DNA of 64,000 nucleotides from Channallabes apus (GCA_030522415.1 CM060115.1:12224815-12288814), one strand, 5' to 3'. Shown: positions 38,913 to 51,844, counted from the stretch's first letter. The notes: generated by a model not told the origin, from the letters alone. A program made the numbers and translations.

Positions 38913-39444
38913 TTACATCACAGAGCAGCAGCATGTGGCCGGGTAGTTGTCAGTGTAGACGCGGTTCTCGTTCCCAAACACAATGTAATTGTAGGACTTC
39001 TCTTTCCAAGTATAGTTCACCTTGGTGACGGGGATCAGCTCGATGATGTGACGCTGCAGTGGGAAACATTCTCAGGTCAGTAACGTGATAAAAAGCACTT
39101 TGCAGATAAAATTTTATACACTATACTTTAATTCTCGCATTAAATCTTTAATGAAATTGTTTTAACTTGATTTTCTGGTAACATTAATGTGCTGCAAACA
39201 TCAGTACTAAAGAGTAGTAGTACTGTACCTGCTGCAGAATGCGAGACGTCTGGAAATACTTGGAATGATGTTCTTGTATTAAACGCTTAGATGCTTGGTT
39301 TATTGAAGATTCAGGGAAATCCACCAATGGGGAAAGCTGAAAAACACATATGCGTACACACACACACACACACACAAACAAACCACAAAATAATACAGTT
39401 TCTTTGCCACTGCACTAAAGCTATGCTTATACAGTAAGCACGAC

Positions 39445-39521
<77 letters not shown>

Positions 39522-41132
39522 CAGTTTAAATACCTTGGACTGGGAATTGGCGAAGATCGTCCTTCCAGAGACCTTCCAGAGCTTCTCTGACTTCAGACCG
39601 CTCATCTGCTTCACCAACAATTCATTTCTATCAGTAGTCCTGAAAAGAGCGAAACATGACCTGATCTTACACTTTAGTCATAGGAATAAAAAGTAAAGGG
39701 ATCCTTAAGACCAGCAAGTGTCATAATTAAAAACTAAAGAAACCATCCACAGTTATTTAAAAAAATCATCTTCTTTGTCTTTCGGCTGTTCCCTTTCAGG
39801 GGTCGCCACAGCGAATCATCTGCCTCCATCTAACCCTATCCTCTGCATCCTCTTCTCTCACACTAACTAACTTCATGTCCTCTCTCACTGCATCCATAAA
39901 TCTCCTCTTTGGTCTTCCTCTAGACCTGGCAGTTCCAACCTCAGCATCCTTCTACCGATATATTCACAATCTCTCCTCTGAACATGTCCAAACCACCTCA
40001 ATCTGGCCTCTCTGACTTTATCTCCAAAACATCAAACATGGGTTGTCCCTCTGATGAACTCATTATTGAAGAGAAAGTTTAAAATATCACGTCATAATAT
40101 CAAGCAAGATTTCCTGCAGCTCAACAGCTCTAAGGCTGAAGCTATTTTAGTAGGCACCCCACACCAGCATGCTATAAAAAAATTGTGTAAACATAATGTC
40201 TAGATTTTTACAGTGCCATGCAAAAGTATTCATACCCCTTGAATCACAAATATAAATAAATGTTTTATTGGAATTTTATGTGATAGACCAGCACAAAGTG
40301 GCACATAAATGTGAAGTGGAAGGAAAATTATGAATTGTTTTCAAAATTGTTTGCAAATAAAAATCTGAAAAGTGTAGCATGCATTTGTATTCAGCCCCCT
40401 TTACTCTGATACCCCTCACTGAAATCGAGTGGAGACAATTACCTTCAGAAGACCTCCTAATTAGTAAAGAGAGTCCATCTCTGTGTAATTTAATCTCAGT
40501 ATGAATACAGCTGTTCTGTGAAGCCCTCAGAGGTTTGTTAGAGAACATTAGTGAACAAACAGCATCAATATGCCCAAGGAACACAATCAGGGATAAAGTT
40601 GTGGAGAAGTTTAAAGCAGGGTTAGGTTATTAAAAAATATCCCAACCTTTGAACATCTCACGGAGTGCTATTTTCAAAAAATTAAAAAAAAATATGTTCT
40701 GTCTTCCAAAAATGGAAAAGGTATGGCACAACTGCAAACCTATCAAGACATGACCGTCAACCTGTCAAAAACTGACATGCCGGGCAAGGAGAGCGTTAAT
40801 CAGAGAACTAGCCAAGAGGCCCGTGGTCACAGCTTAGGTGGGTTAGAGAAACCTGTTAGAGTCTGCAAAAGACTTGAGACTTGGACAGAGGTTCACCTTT
40901 CAGCATGAACCTCTGCCCCACTGTGATGTGCTTGCATGTACAGTATATCATATTGCAAATTTGTCATGTCCTTCCTCTCTTTAGGAATGCAGGTCTAATC
41001 TATTGAAAAAAGTGTCATGAATGCAGGAGATCTCACCACTTGATCTGGAGTTTGTTGAAGAAGAGGAGTTTTTTCTTCCCCTGACACTTTTCACATTTAC
41101 AGGAGCCATTTCCAGAACACCAATCACATCTG

Positions 41133-41177
<45 letters not shown>

Positions 41178-41883
41178 TAAAACTGTTGTCCTGTGTGTAG
41201 TTAGATTATTCAGTATATGTTTGCACTGGCAACATCTGTATACAGTAACTCTAATAGTTACATTATGTAGCATATGTTATGTCATAATTCCACAGCAACA
41301 ACAGGAAAAGCAGATTTCAGGTCTGTAGCATGACCCATTACATGTACAGCAGACTGTCTAACAACTTTTGTCATATGTGTAGTTATGTTTCAAATTCAGT
41401 ATATAATTACATTAGGACCATCTGTATAACTGGATAGCTTACATTGATAAGTTGTAATGCGAGGATCCATCGACATCCCCAGGTATGTAGAATAATTGCT
41501 AAAAGTGGATCACATTCACAGTAGACACATCATTTACATGGTATTGTATATACAATTGTACATTGTACATCTACGTGTGGAGTAATGTATAATGAAGTAA
41601 GTATTTGACTTACTTCCCCAATGCCTCCACAGTATGTGCATCGGATGTTTCCTTTCCCCATACAGACATGGCAGGTCTAGGGATAATCACATATAAATCA
41701 CAGACACTCATCAGTGAAAATTTTTTGTTTAATTTAACTCCATCAGGCCAACTGGTGACCAATATGGGACACATTGGTTTTTGTACCACATTGTAACGTA
41801 CTGTAATAAATGACATGAAAGGAAACAGAATGTTGACAACCTAACAATTCTTCAGAATACTTCAAGCTACAGTACAAGCCTAG

Positions 41884-41924
<41 letters not shown>

Positions 41925-44900
41925 AATAATAATAGAAAAACAATAAATATGGTCATTTTGGTTATGGTAGAGCTCATCATAAAGGAGTTTGGAACAGTCT
42001 AGGTCTCTAACCAGGGGTTTGGGGAAGTAGTAATGATAACAGTAAGACAGAGGTAGACCTCTAATGATTGGTTTGGGACAGTGGTAGATTTCTAATGGTC
42101 AGTTTGGGACAGTTTTACAGTAGGTGTCTAATGTGGTGGTGAGTGTAATGAGAAACTCCAATCATGACTCGATTTATGATAATGTTTTCATGAATCAAAT
42201 CAATTCATTTCCTTCAATATTTTTAACAACATTTACTCCCTCACTTTACCGCCTATACCAGGGAACTCAGGAATGAGGTGGGGTACACCCAGGACGGAGT
42301 GTCAATCCATGGCAGGGCACACATGCACCCACAGATGCTTTCAATAAATGAGTGATTGTGGATGCTTGTATGGATTGGTACCCCGTCCAGGGTGTAGCCC
42401 ACCTCATTTCCGAGTATAATGAGTTGTATAATGAGAACATTGGAGTACAGTGGAATCTTGGATTAGGAGCATAATTCGTTTCGGAAGCGGGCTCATATTT
42501 CAAAACACTCTAATCGAATTTTCCCATAAGAAATAATGGAAACTCAAATTATTCGTTCCACAGCCCAAAAAATAAATACATAAAAATAATTAACACAAAA
42601 TATAAAGTAAAAATAAAACAAATTAACCTGCACTTTATCTTTAAAAAAAAATTAAAAATAAATCCAGACAAATAAGTGTTTCTGTTGGTGTGCACAGACG
42701 CTGCGTGTGTGTGTGCGTGTGTGTGTGTGTGTGAAGCTAAAGTAAGGAGCCCCTCCCCCTCTCCCCATTCTTATCTTACACAGGTACCCTTCTTCAACAC
42801 ACACGCGCGCACACAACGAGAAACACTGTTTTATCGGAAGAATAAACAAGAACTCTCTCTAATGGCATTCGATTGAGCGACACACTAACAGAATCACTGC
42901 TGTAAAGTAAAAATAAAACAAATTAACCCGCACTTTACCTTTGAAAAGAATCGCACGTGTGTGTGTGTGTGGGAGGCACAGTGTCCAATGACGCAAGCGC
43001 ACACAGACACAAAGATCAGGCTGAAACAGAGAGGGAGAAAATGGACCTTTAACCTCTCTAATGTGACTTGCTTTTGCTTTACACGCGCGCTGTACACACA
43101 CGCATACTGATACAAAATAAAATGCCTAACACACACGTGGTCACAGTGTTATAGTAAACAGTACATGCGTGCACGGATGTCGGATGTTGATTATACTAGT
43201 GCGAGACGCGCACTAAGACCCAGCAGGGAACACGATTACCCACAATTCCGCAGCACAAGAGAGTGAAAAACTCAGTTCACGTTCGCTCGGCGTCAAAACG
43301 AAGCGCATGCGTGATACATGATACTCGGTACTCGTAAACCAAGCCTTGTTCATTTTTTTCAAGTCAAAATTGATAAAAAACCTTTGCTCGTCTTGTGGAA
43401 CACTCGCAAACCACGATACTCGCAATCCGAGGTTTCACTGTATATTAAAAATGAATAAATAAACAATCAATGTCAATTTCTATTTATTATTATAATTATG
43501 CATCATTACACCCCTAGTGGAAGGTCTCTTGTGGACAGTGGTAGGACTTGGAAATGAGTTGGGAACAGAGGTAGTTCAGTCAGCATTTGAGAGTTTAGTC
43601 GGTAGATTTTAGTTTTCTGGTTTCTCTACCTTGACAGAGGACGTATACGGCACTCTAAAGTACTGCGTTTGATCCTTAAAGAAAGCCGGTGCTGGTGCTT
43701 TGATATTCCATAGTGTTGGAGCACGTTGGTTACACGCATCCACAGGCTGACCTGAAACACATCACATTATTAATATCTAATTTCTACATGTAGACCAGGC
43801 AAATCATGTTTGAAGATGTTTTTTTTTTAAATATCTTCAGCTTTGAAATTTACATTTAGGCATTTGGCAGACGCTCTTATCCAGAGCGACTTACATTTTT
43901 ATCTCATTTCACATCTAAGCAGTTGAGGGTTAAGGGCCTTGCTCTGGGGCTTGAACCTGGGATCTTCTGAACCGTAGTCCAATGCCTTAACCACTGAGCT
44001 ACCCCTGTCCCAAGTAAATAAAGCTTTGCCAGAGAGAGAAAAGTCCTGTCCTTGTGTTGTCATTGTTAGGTGACCCTAAGCTTGAACTTCTGTTCTTTAC
44101 CTGTATATGGTTCATAACTCCATTCAGTAGATCTCGTCTCAACAAAAGTCATCAAGCGATACTATGATGAATGAATAGGACGAGAATAAAGCAAAAGTCA
44201 AGAGAATGCAATCATAATCACTACATGTAAGAAATTATTTTGTTTCTTTCTCTTAAGCAAAGTTTTAAAGAGAATTAAGAACCTTGAAAAACATTAGCAT
44301 TCATCTAAATAAACAATACTATAGTAAAAAAGGGGAATAAGTACAAAGGTCACCAAGTTTCCTAGATGGAATGGAATAAAAGGATACTTTTCCTATATAT
44401 ATATTACAATTAGAATTAGCATTATTCATTCATTTTCTATACCGCTTAATCCTGTGTTCAGTGTCGCGGGGGACCTGGAGCCTATCCCAGGAGACTTCGG
44501 GCACTAGGCGGGGTACACCCTGGACAGGGTGCCAATCCATCGCAGGGCACACACACATACACACACACACACCCAATCACACACTACGGGCAATTTAGGA
44601 ACGCCAATTAGCCTAACCTGCATGTCTTTGGACTGTGGGAGGAAACCGGAGTACCCGGAGGAAACCCACCAAGCACGGGGAGAACATGCAAACTCCATGC
44701 ACACAGAGACGGGAATCGAGCCTGGCCAGGGAATCGAACCCAGACCCTGGAGGTGCAAGGCGACAGTGCTAACCACTACACCACCGCGCCGCCACAATTA
44801 GCATTATAACAGTTATTATTGAATAATTATTGAACCGTCATGTGTACAACTTAGCTGCAGTTTGAGACATTTTCAAATTTTCTGTAACCAAAAAAATTCA

Positions 44901-47900
44901 GTTTGGGAAGAGGGGAAAATCAAGTAGATTCGTTTTTTTTTGTGTTCCACACCTTGTAGGTGTTGAAGGGCTCTAAGCTGGTGATGACTCCATCTTGAGC
45001 CGGTGCAGGTCCGTAACAGCATCTACTAGATGCGTAGCTAATAAACGCATCATGTGCATCTTCCTCTGTAATGATGGTTATACTGGAAACACAGAACAGT
45101 AAGAGTGGCATGATCAGTCACACAAAAAGTAATAAAAAGTATATGAATCTTGCACATAAGTTTTCTTTATAACATATCTGTATATCCCACGTGAACATAA
45201 ATAGTTATCCAAAAATTGATTGACAATCCAATTCAACATTTGCAACCTCCAACTAAATGGAGGGTCATCAATCAGCCATTAGCTATTAATTTATTTTTAC
45301 ATTATATTCTCTTCTCATAAAAACTACATTTGTACATTTGGCTAAACTCCATTCTTATGAAAGTCCTGGGCATCTAGTGCATAATGTGCATCACCTGTCT
45401 GAGCTCACTGTTACTCAAGGAGTTTTGTTTGAGTCTGTCATCATTCAAGTTGGACTCTGCTATTTGCTACAGTTACAGTTGTTTACCCTCTTAGCGTAAT
45501 TCCTCAGGGATACTATACAGTAATTGATGGCTGTGGTATTGAATTGGGGCTCGGTTCATCTACCAATGGTTCTAGGACTCTGAATTAATTGCTTTTGAAA
45601 CTTTGTGGGTTGTTCAGTTGCAGTTTTGCAGTCATGTTTCTGTGTACATTTTTGACAGAAGAGGTTTCTCCTGGTGACCCTTTCAAAGAAACCATGCTTG
45701 ATCAGTTTTCCTCTAATTGTGCTGTCATGGAACATTTACCATACTGAGGCCTGTAGGGTTGACATGAGTTTTATAACCCTTTCCAGATTAATGTTTTATT
45801 GTAACACACAACTGAATACTACAAGAGGCGGCACGGTGGTGTAGTGGTTAGCACTGTCGCCTTGTACCTCCAGGGTCCGGGTTCGATTCTCGTCTCTGTG
45901 TGCATGGAGTTTGCATGTTCTTGATGGGTTTCCTCCGGGTACTCCGGTTTCCTCCCACAGTCCAAAGATATGCAGGTTAGTGTGATTGGTGTTCCCAAAT
46001 TGCCCGTAGTGTGTGATTGGGTGTGTGAGTGTGTGTATGTGTGTGTGCCCTGCGATGGATTGGCACCCTGTCCAGGGTGTACCCCGCCTAGTGCCCGAAG
46101 TCTCCTGGGATAGGCTCCAGGTCCCCCGCGACCCTGATCACAGGATTAAGCGGTATAGAAAATGAATGAATGAATGAATGAATGAATACTCCAAACCAAC
46201 ATCCAATTCTTTATCCATAAGGTTTAATATGATATTGGCCCACCCTTTGCAGCTATAACAGCTTGAACTCTTCTGGGAAGGCTAGATAGTGGATCTTTAA
46301 ATTAGAGTGAGTAAGAAGTGCTTACTTCCTATGAGTTTGGGCAGAGAGTAGCTTTCCTGCAAAAACACAGAGAAAAACAGATTAAACTTTATTAGTTTGT
46401 TCATAATAAACATTTGACAACGCAGGATGGTTCGAATTAAAATGTGTGAAGATGGCCGTGGACTGTATCCTGATACATTTTTGTAGCCTAGTCTCCATCA
46501 GTGAACAGTGGATAACCTCAATAAAATGGAACTTAATGTTAAGTAAAACACTTTTTTTTTATTAACAACCCCCAAAATCTTCTATGAAACACACTACATT
46601 TAGCGAAACACAATACAAATACAACAAAATACACTACAATACAATACAACACAACAGAATATAATACAATAACTACAGTTAACATCTCTACTTTAGAACG
46701 CATATAAAATAATTAAAATAATACAAATTTAAATAGAATAAAAACTTAATAAGAAACAGATAAGAACAAATCTGATGTTATATAGATATAAGTTATAAAA
46801 TTAATAGTAACATACACTGCCAATAGAGACCAGAGGTGCTTTTAATGTTGATTGTTTTAATGTTATGGCTAATCTGTGTATTTTACTGTATGATCATCAC
46901 TGGCTAAGTATTAGACTGGTTTCATGCTTTAGTAAAAAGTTGAACTGAATCAAATTTGATTTCTTTTTTAAAACACTGTGACTGACAGCTACACAGAAAT
47001 AAAGCCTTTCACATTCTAAAAAGGTATGTGATGGGAATTAGTTACTCTGAGTTCATGTTTCATCCACCCTATGTTGATGTGATAACGTGACATGTTTATG
47101 TCATTATCAAAATAACTAAATAAAAATCATAACTAAATACAAGACTTAGGGCATTTTAAGGATTACAGGTGAATTTTAATACATTATGGCACCTAAAAAA
47201 AGTCACATTCACAATTTTCAGAAGATCTCAAATTTACTTTCTCATTATTATAGGTAAAGTTTTAGGCTGTTAAGGCTATTTTGGGACAGGCCTGACACCA
47301 GTGACAATTACGAATGGCAGGTTCCTAAAGAAATGGCACTGCAATAATGATAAAGAGCATTAGTTAATATGCACCAAAAAAAAAAAAGAATTTCAACAAA
47401 GTCACATTTTCAACATTGAATATGGAAAAACAACATGTGAAATTTATGAACATGTGAATTTTTTTTTGATCAGAAACTAATCACATTTAGAATGAACTTG
47501 TTTGATGGATAGGCCTAGAAATAATGTTGAACCCACCAACGACTAAAATGTGGTCTGTTCATGGAAACTTCTGCTTCAGTAAACAGAACAAGAAATACAG
47601 GTTTAAACAATAAGCATAATGTTTCACAATTGGATTATTTGGGAAAAATATGTTTTTGTTGAATATGAAATTTTTTGAGATTTTCTCTATCTCTGGTTTG
47701 TGCGTTTGTTTGTTTATTTAAAAAAATGTACTGTGAATATTAAGTATACATCAGTAAACTGGTAACAGTATAACAGGCTCTTTGGTTATGACAGCAAGAC
47801 ACAGCAGGATGTCCACCACTGAATGGCTGAAAATAACTAGAATTAAGGTTATGGACTAGCCTAGTTATCTACGTCTGAGATGACCTTAAACAGGTTGTTC

Positions 47901-48273
47901 ATGCTTGAAAATTGTGGGAATTGTGGCTAAGTTTGAGCAATTCTGCCTAGAAGAGCGACCCACAATTCCTTCTCTAGTCCTTCTGTGAAAGACTTATTGC
48001 CAAATGTTTGATTGCAATTGTAGCTGCCAAGGGTGGCACAACCAGTAGTTTTAGGCGACAGTAACTTTTTCACATAGGACCACATAGCTTTTTACTTAAT
48101 AAATGAAATTAAGATCATTTAAGAATTGCATTTTGTACTTATCTTTGTGTAAGATTAAAATTAGTTTGATGATCTGTATCATTTAGCTGTGACAAATATG
48201 AAAAAATTTTTATATAAAAAATAAATTGTGGCATGCAAATGAGGAAAACCAAAACCACCTCTTGTTTCGCACG

Positions 48274-48316
<43 letters not shown>

Positions 48317-51300
48317 GAAAGCTGTTAGTTTTCCTTTCTACACTGCAAATTATCTGACACTTGCCATGATTTAAAATCTGACTTTCAGACATGATAGATA
48401 ATTTGCCTTGTTTTAAAAATTACTTACTTGTTTTTAATACTTGATTTTATATCATAATCTTAAACTGAGCATGAGTATATCATTTTGTCTTTATTAGTCC
48501 AGAAATCCTAAATTGGATAGAATAGCTCTTAAAATCAGCTAAATTAGTTATTTCACCAGACGTCTCACAAAATAAAACTTCTTTTAAGATTCTTTGACAA
48601 ACTCAAAGATTTGTTTGCTCAGTTTGCTTGATTTAAAAATCTTATTTCAAGATTTCTTGCCAAGTAAAATTTACTTGCTGCATGGACAGATAATTTCACT
48701 AGTTTTAGGTAATTTTTTTTATCAAATGTAGTAATTGTTTCTTATTTTTAGACTAACAATTTTTGCAGTGTAGTTATTGGAAATATTTTAGTATTTATTG
48801 TCTTTCATCATGGTTAGTCTGCTCTGTGGTGCACTTGTAGTGGTGAAATGAGCTCGCTTCTGGTAAGTTGCACCTCATGGACGAATGAAAGCAGGGGAAT
48901 GATGTTGCATCATTAAGCATCAGCCAAACCAGCCACACACAGGAGAAGAGTTTTGCACGAATACACTGCAAAAATTGTTAGTCTAAAAATAAGCTCTTCT
49001 AGGCAGTGTAAGGTGAAAATACTGATCAGGTGCTATAATATATATTTATATTTACATAGATATAACGAGGAAAATAAGTATTTGACGCATCAACATTTTT
49101 ATCAGCAAGGCTATTGACATAATATTTCCATCAGATGTAGCCATCAAGCCAAATATTGAATTCATGAATATAACAAGGTGCAAAATAGCATAAAAGCCAA
49201 AGCCAGGAGATCATCTGAAATCTGTCAGTATTGAGAGAGAAACCCTGCCCGCTATTTGTACTAATTGATATCAGTTGCTTTAGCCCTAATTGATGACCTA
49301 TAAAGGCTTCTCATTACCCAGGAGGCATAAAGGAAAGTCTTCATGATGGGTAAAAGCAAAGAACTCTCCCAAGATCTTCGTAATCTTATCATTGAAAAGC
49401 ATTCTGATGGGAATGGTTATAGGCGCATTTCCAGAATGCTGAATGTTCTGCATGTAGGCCAGGTGTAGGTCAGTGGTTAAGGCATTGGACTACGGTTCGG
49501 ACGATCCCAGGTTCAAACTCCACAACCACCAAGTTGCCACTGTTGGGCCCTTGAGCAAGGCCCTTAACCTTCAACTGCTCAGATTTGTAATGAGATAAAA
49601 ATGTAAGTCGCTCTGGATAAGAGCGTCTGCCAAATGCCTAAATGTAAATGTAAAATGTAAATGTTAATGTTCCTGTGAGCTATGTGGGGGCCATTAGCTG
49701 GAAATGGAAAGAGCAATAGTTCACCATAAACCGGCCACAATCAGGTGCTCCATGTAAGATCCCTGTCCAAGGAGTCCAAAGAATAATCAGGAGAGTTCTC
49801 CAAGAACCAAGAACCTCTCGGGAAGAACTTCAGGAAGCCCTTGCATCAGCAGGTACTGTTGTTTCAAGGAAAACTATAAGCAATGCACTGAAGCGCCATG
49901 GCATCCATGCACACTTACCATGCAAGACTCCATTGCAGAACAAAAAGCATGTTGAGGCTCGGTTAAAGTTTGCGAAACACCATTTGGAGAAGCCTGTGGA
50001 TTATTGGGAGACTATGGTATGATGAGATGAAAGCAAAATTGAACTTTTTAGCAGTCATTCTACACACCATGTTTGGAGATGAAATGGCACTACCCACCAC
50101 CCCAAGAACACCATACCAACAGTTAAGTTTGGGGGTGGAAGCATCATGGTTTGGAGCTGCTTTTCAGCAAGGGGTACTGGCAGACTTCATATTATTGAAG
50201 GCAGCATGAATGGAGACATTCTGGATAAAAATCTGCTGCCATCTACCAGGAAGCTGAAAATGAAAACAGGGTAGACATTTCAGCAAGACAATGATCCCAA
50301 ACACAAGGCCAAGGAAACAATTAAGTGGTTTAAAAGAAAGAAAATCAAGTTGATGGAATGGGCCAGTCAATCACCTGAACTAAATCTAGAGGTGGAAAGT
50401 AATTAATTACATTTACTCGCATTACTGTAATTTGAGTAGATTTTTTTGTGTACTTCTACTTTTTAAAGTCGTTTTAAATCTGTATTTTTACTTTTACTTA
50501 AGTATGTTTCGTTTAAAGTATTGTACTTCACTACATTTTAAATCGTATTCACTACTGAGTAAAAAAATTTTTTTTAGGAAACCACTGCACTGATTGATGG
50601 AGAACAAACGCGCTAAATTCACAAGATAGATGGAGACGGACAAAACAGATGTCAGTGATGCAGACACAGCTGAAACACCAACAAATTCTTATGATCAAAG
50701 CCCTGGTCATATTTAAGTGACCACTTTGATTTGAAGCACGACAAAGGGAACAGATTTATTATGCGAGGGTGTTCCATCCCCCATCCCACCCCCGCTGTTA
50801 TAAAAATCAAAAAAAGTAACTCAGTAACTTTTACTCCAAGTACATTTTTAATGAGCTATTTTGTAATACTATTTACATACAAGGCCTTAAATGGTTTAGC
50901 TCCCACATACCTAACCAGTCTTCTGATACGCTACAATCCTCCACGCGCCTTAAGATCACAAAACTCCGGACTTCTGGTAGTTCCCAGAATTTCAAAATCT
51001 ACAAAAGGGGGTAGGGCTTTTTCATATTTAGCTCCAAAGCTTTGGAATAGCCTTCCAGACAGTGTTCGGGGAGCAGACACGGTTTCTCAGTTCAAAAGTA
51101 GACTCAAGACGCATCTTTTTAATCTGGCATACACATAACTCATCCCATAATCTCATACTCCAGTACACCTATACCGAATGGCAACTACGCTAATTCTCCT
51201 TATTCTCCGCTTGTTCTGTATTTCTCTACCCATCCCGAGGCATCGGGAGATTTTGCCAGCTTCAGTAGACAAAGGCCGACCCTGCGAGGTTCCTGAGGCA

Positions 51301-51844
51301 TCCAGAGAAGGACCAGCTCCAGCTGGATTCAGCTTTATGATGGTTGGAGCTACACATGCTGCTCCTGTGCTTCCAGTGATCCAGACCTCATCTGCCCTCT
51401 GCACCTACTGACTCGTCCCTATGCTGAACTGGTCTTCATGTCAATTTAAAAGATTTCTGTCATATTGAACTTTCACCTGCACAACACACAAGATGTTATA
51501 TAATTTCTATCTGTTATCGCCCAAATGAGGATGGGTTCCCTGTTGAGTCTGGTTCCTCTCAAGGTTTCTTCCTAATGCCATCTCAGGGAGTTTTTCCTTG
51601 CCACCGTCGTCGTCACCCTTGGCTTGCTCAACAGAGACATTTCATTCATTATTCATTCATCTCATTATTACCTAAACACATTTTTCTCACACATACACAC
51701 TTCCAATAATTTTCTTTTACTGATAAAAATGCTGATGTGTCAAATACCTTATTTTCTCCACTGTAAATATATTTATACAGATTAATATATTTATCTTAGG
51801 ATGATTAAAACAGCCTTACCTGGTGCTGAAATTGCTGAAGACAT
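38913..51844 (-). CDS. ssuh2: SSUH2-like protein, copy C (cysteine-rich region damaged)
   Basis: CDS exons in order: 51844-51820, 46356-46326, 45082-44953, 44161-44101, 43751-43630, 41676-41614, one uncertain exon (41498-41443 or 41357-41281), 41129-41037, 39639-39534, 39336-39229, 39053-38913. Phases agree, giving 311 codons plus stop if 41498-41443 is used. The N-terminus is short ([18 protein letters not shown]), without the copy A exon at 27252-27341. Family blocks [32 protein letters not shown] and [15 protein letters not shown] are present. The middle cysteine-rich exon is eroded, leaving four CxxC motifs (CHVC, CTYC, CDWC, CEKC). A 5' untranslated exon ends at 52002, where the ATG of the paralogues is GTG. 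The protein ends CCCSVM. It may be functional with an altered metal-binding region, or a young pseudogene. Confidence 0.82.
39448..39518. repeat. (GT)n microsatellite
   Basis: Perfect GT run in the intron between the 106-bp and 108-bp exons of copy C. The homologous intron of copy D has only a short irregular TG tract. Confidence 0.95.
39765..40062 (-). mobile_element. 5'-truncated RTE fragment
   Basis: Aligns with the 3' end of the RTE LINE at 3012-3315 ('tcaggggtcgccacagcgaa' and onward). An L2 fragment ([20 protein letters not shown]) follows at about 40100-40165 on the plus strand. Both are absent from the equivalent intron of copy D. Confidence 0.88.
40206..40935 (+). mobile_element. 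Tc1-like remnant, shared with copy D
   Basis: It starts 'tgccatgcaaaagtattcat' and carries 'gttttattggaattttatgt' and 'gatagaccagcacaaagtgg'. The transposase is reduced to scraps. It occupies the same intron (between the 93-bp and 106-bp exons) as the element at 56640-57755 in copy D, so the insertion predates the C/D duplication. Confidence 0.8.
41129..41176. repeat. (CA)n microsatellite next to exon acceptor
   Basis: A CA run immediately upstream of the acceptor of the 93-bp exon. Copy D has a longer run at the matching place (57936-58010). Confidence 0.9.
41281..41357 (-). pseudogene. Copy C relic of the downstream twin exon
   Basis: It begins [19 protein letters not shown] after acceptor 'gttag', clearly homologous to 58109-58191. 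It has lost six bases, and its donor has changed from 'ac|gtacg' to 'ac|ataac', with a stop codon just beyond. It cannot be spliced to the next exon as in copy D. Confidence 0.75.
41443..41498 (-). pseudogene. Copy C relic of the upstream twin exon
   Basis: Acceptor 'tttag|CAATTA' and donor 'at|gtaagc' are intact, and the frame is open with phase 0 to 2. The exon is 24 bp shorter than 58287-58366, and every cysteine has gone ([18 protein letters not shown]). It is the only exon here that keeps copy C in frame. Confidence 0.65.
41885..41935. repeat. (TTA)n microsatellite
   Basis: TTA run followed by an inverted TAA run. Confidence 0.9.
42448..43440. mobile_element. Non-autonomous DNA element with CAGTG ends and TA duplication
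   Basis: The left end CAGTGGAATCTTGGATTA and right end (inverse) CAGTGAAACCTCGGATTG are flanked by TA (42446-47 and 43441-42). Inside, a segment of about 200-300 bp is tandemly duplicated ('aaagtaaaaataaaacaaat' at 42607 and 42905). No transposase. It lies in a copy C intron; the homologous intron of copy D lacks it. Confidence 0.75.
43851..44008 (-). mobile_element. Second-family tRNA SINE
   Basis: On the minus strand: 'aggggtagctcagtggttaa', B-box-like 'ggttcaagcccc', tail 'gtcgctctggataagagcgt' and 'ctgccaaatgcctaaatgta'. The matching place in copy D (near 60898) has no insertion. Other copies are at 49461-49664, 55947-56135 and 56283-56476. Confidence 0.88.
44426..44795 (-). mobile_element. 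Full-length mermaid/DANA-like SINE with 12-bp target duplication
   Basis: Flanked by AATTAGCATTAT at 44414-44425 and 44796-44807. It is nearly identical to 1087-1450, hence young. It sits in the intron of copy C between the 130-bp and 61-bp exons. Confidence 0.9.
45350..45800 (-). mobile_element. Tc1-like remnant shared with copy D intron
   Basis: 'gcataatgtgcatcacctg', 'caaggagttttgttt' and 'tcatctaccaatggttcta' align with 61860-62090 in the equivalent intron of copy D. This indicates an insertion before the duplication. No coding capacity. Confidence 0.6.
45835..46182 (+). mobile_element. mermaid/DANA-like SINE, plus orientation
   Basis: It begins 'ggcggcacggtggtgtagtg' (A-box region), has B box 'gggttcgattc', and ends in GAAT repeats. 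It is flanked by near-identical 'tgaatact.caa' words on both sides. Confidence 0.88.
46380..49060. other. Long first intron region of copy C with transposon debris
   Basis: No exon found between 46357 and 51819. 47750-48140 is the C-terminal part of a Tc1 element related to 10809-12156 ('caagggtggcacaaccagta'). A (CA)n run lies at 48271-48315. 48330-48780 and 48960-49010 share 'ctgcaaaaattgttagtcta', a small inverted or dispersed repeat. Confidence 0.5.
49461..49664 (+). mobile_element. Second-family tRNA SINE nested in Tc1
   Basis: 'tgtaggtcagtggttaaggc' through 'ctgccaaatgcctaaatgt'. It is bounded by 'aatgttc' words on both sides, a probable short target duplication. Confidence 0.85.
50395..51716 (+). 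mobile_element. hAT-like fragment followed by L2 3' portion
   Basis: 50395-50860 carries ACTTTTACTTAAGTA words of a hAT-like end. 50862-51138 encodes the C-terminal RT region of an L2-type LINE ([36 protein letters not shown]). 51515-51600 has the 3' sequences also seen at 8645-8720. It lies inside the Tc1 element. Confidence 0.75.

Larger units (their letters stand above)
49068..51764 (+). mobile_element. Tc1-like element split by nested insertions
   Basis: The left end 'gaggaaaataagtatttgac' and right end (inverse) 'ggagaaaataaggtatttg' match. The transposase is degenerate ([32 protein letters not shown]). It breaks off near 50394 before the last catalytic block. A second-family SINE (49461-49664) interrupts the N-terminal part. 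A composite of hAT-like sequence and L2 fragments (50395 to about 51716) sits before the right end. Confidence 0.8.

Noticed and set aside
39445..39696. Cys-Val-rich frames here and at 8840-9157, 40981-41175 and 57820-58218
   Set aside because: Translation of (GT)n/(CA)n microsatellites. Real ssuh2 exons overlap some of them but in defined splice-bounded frames.
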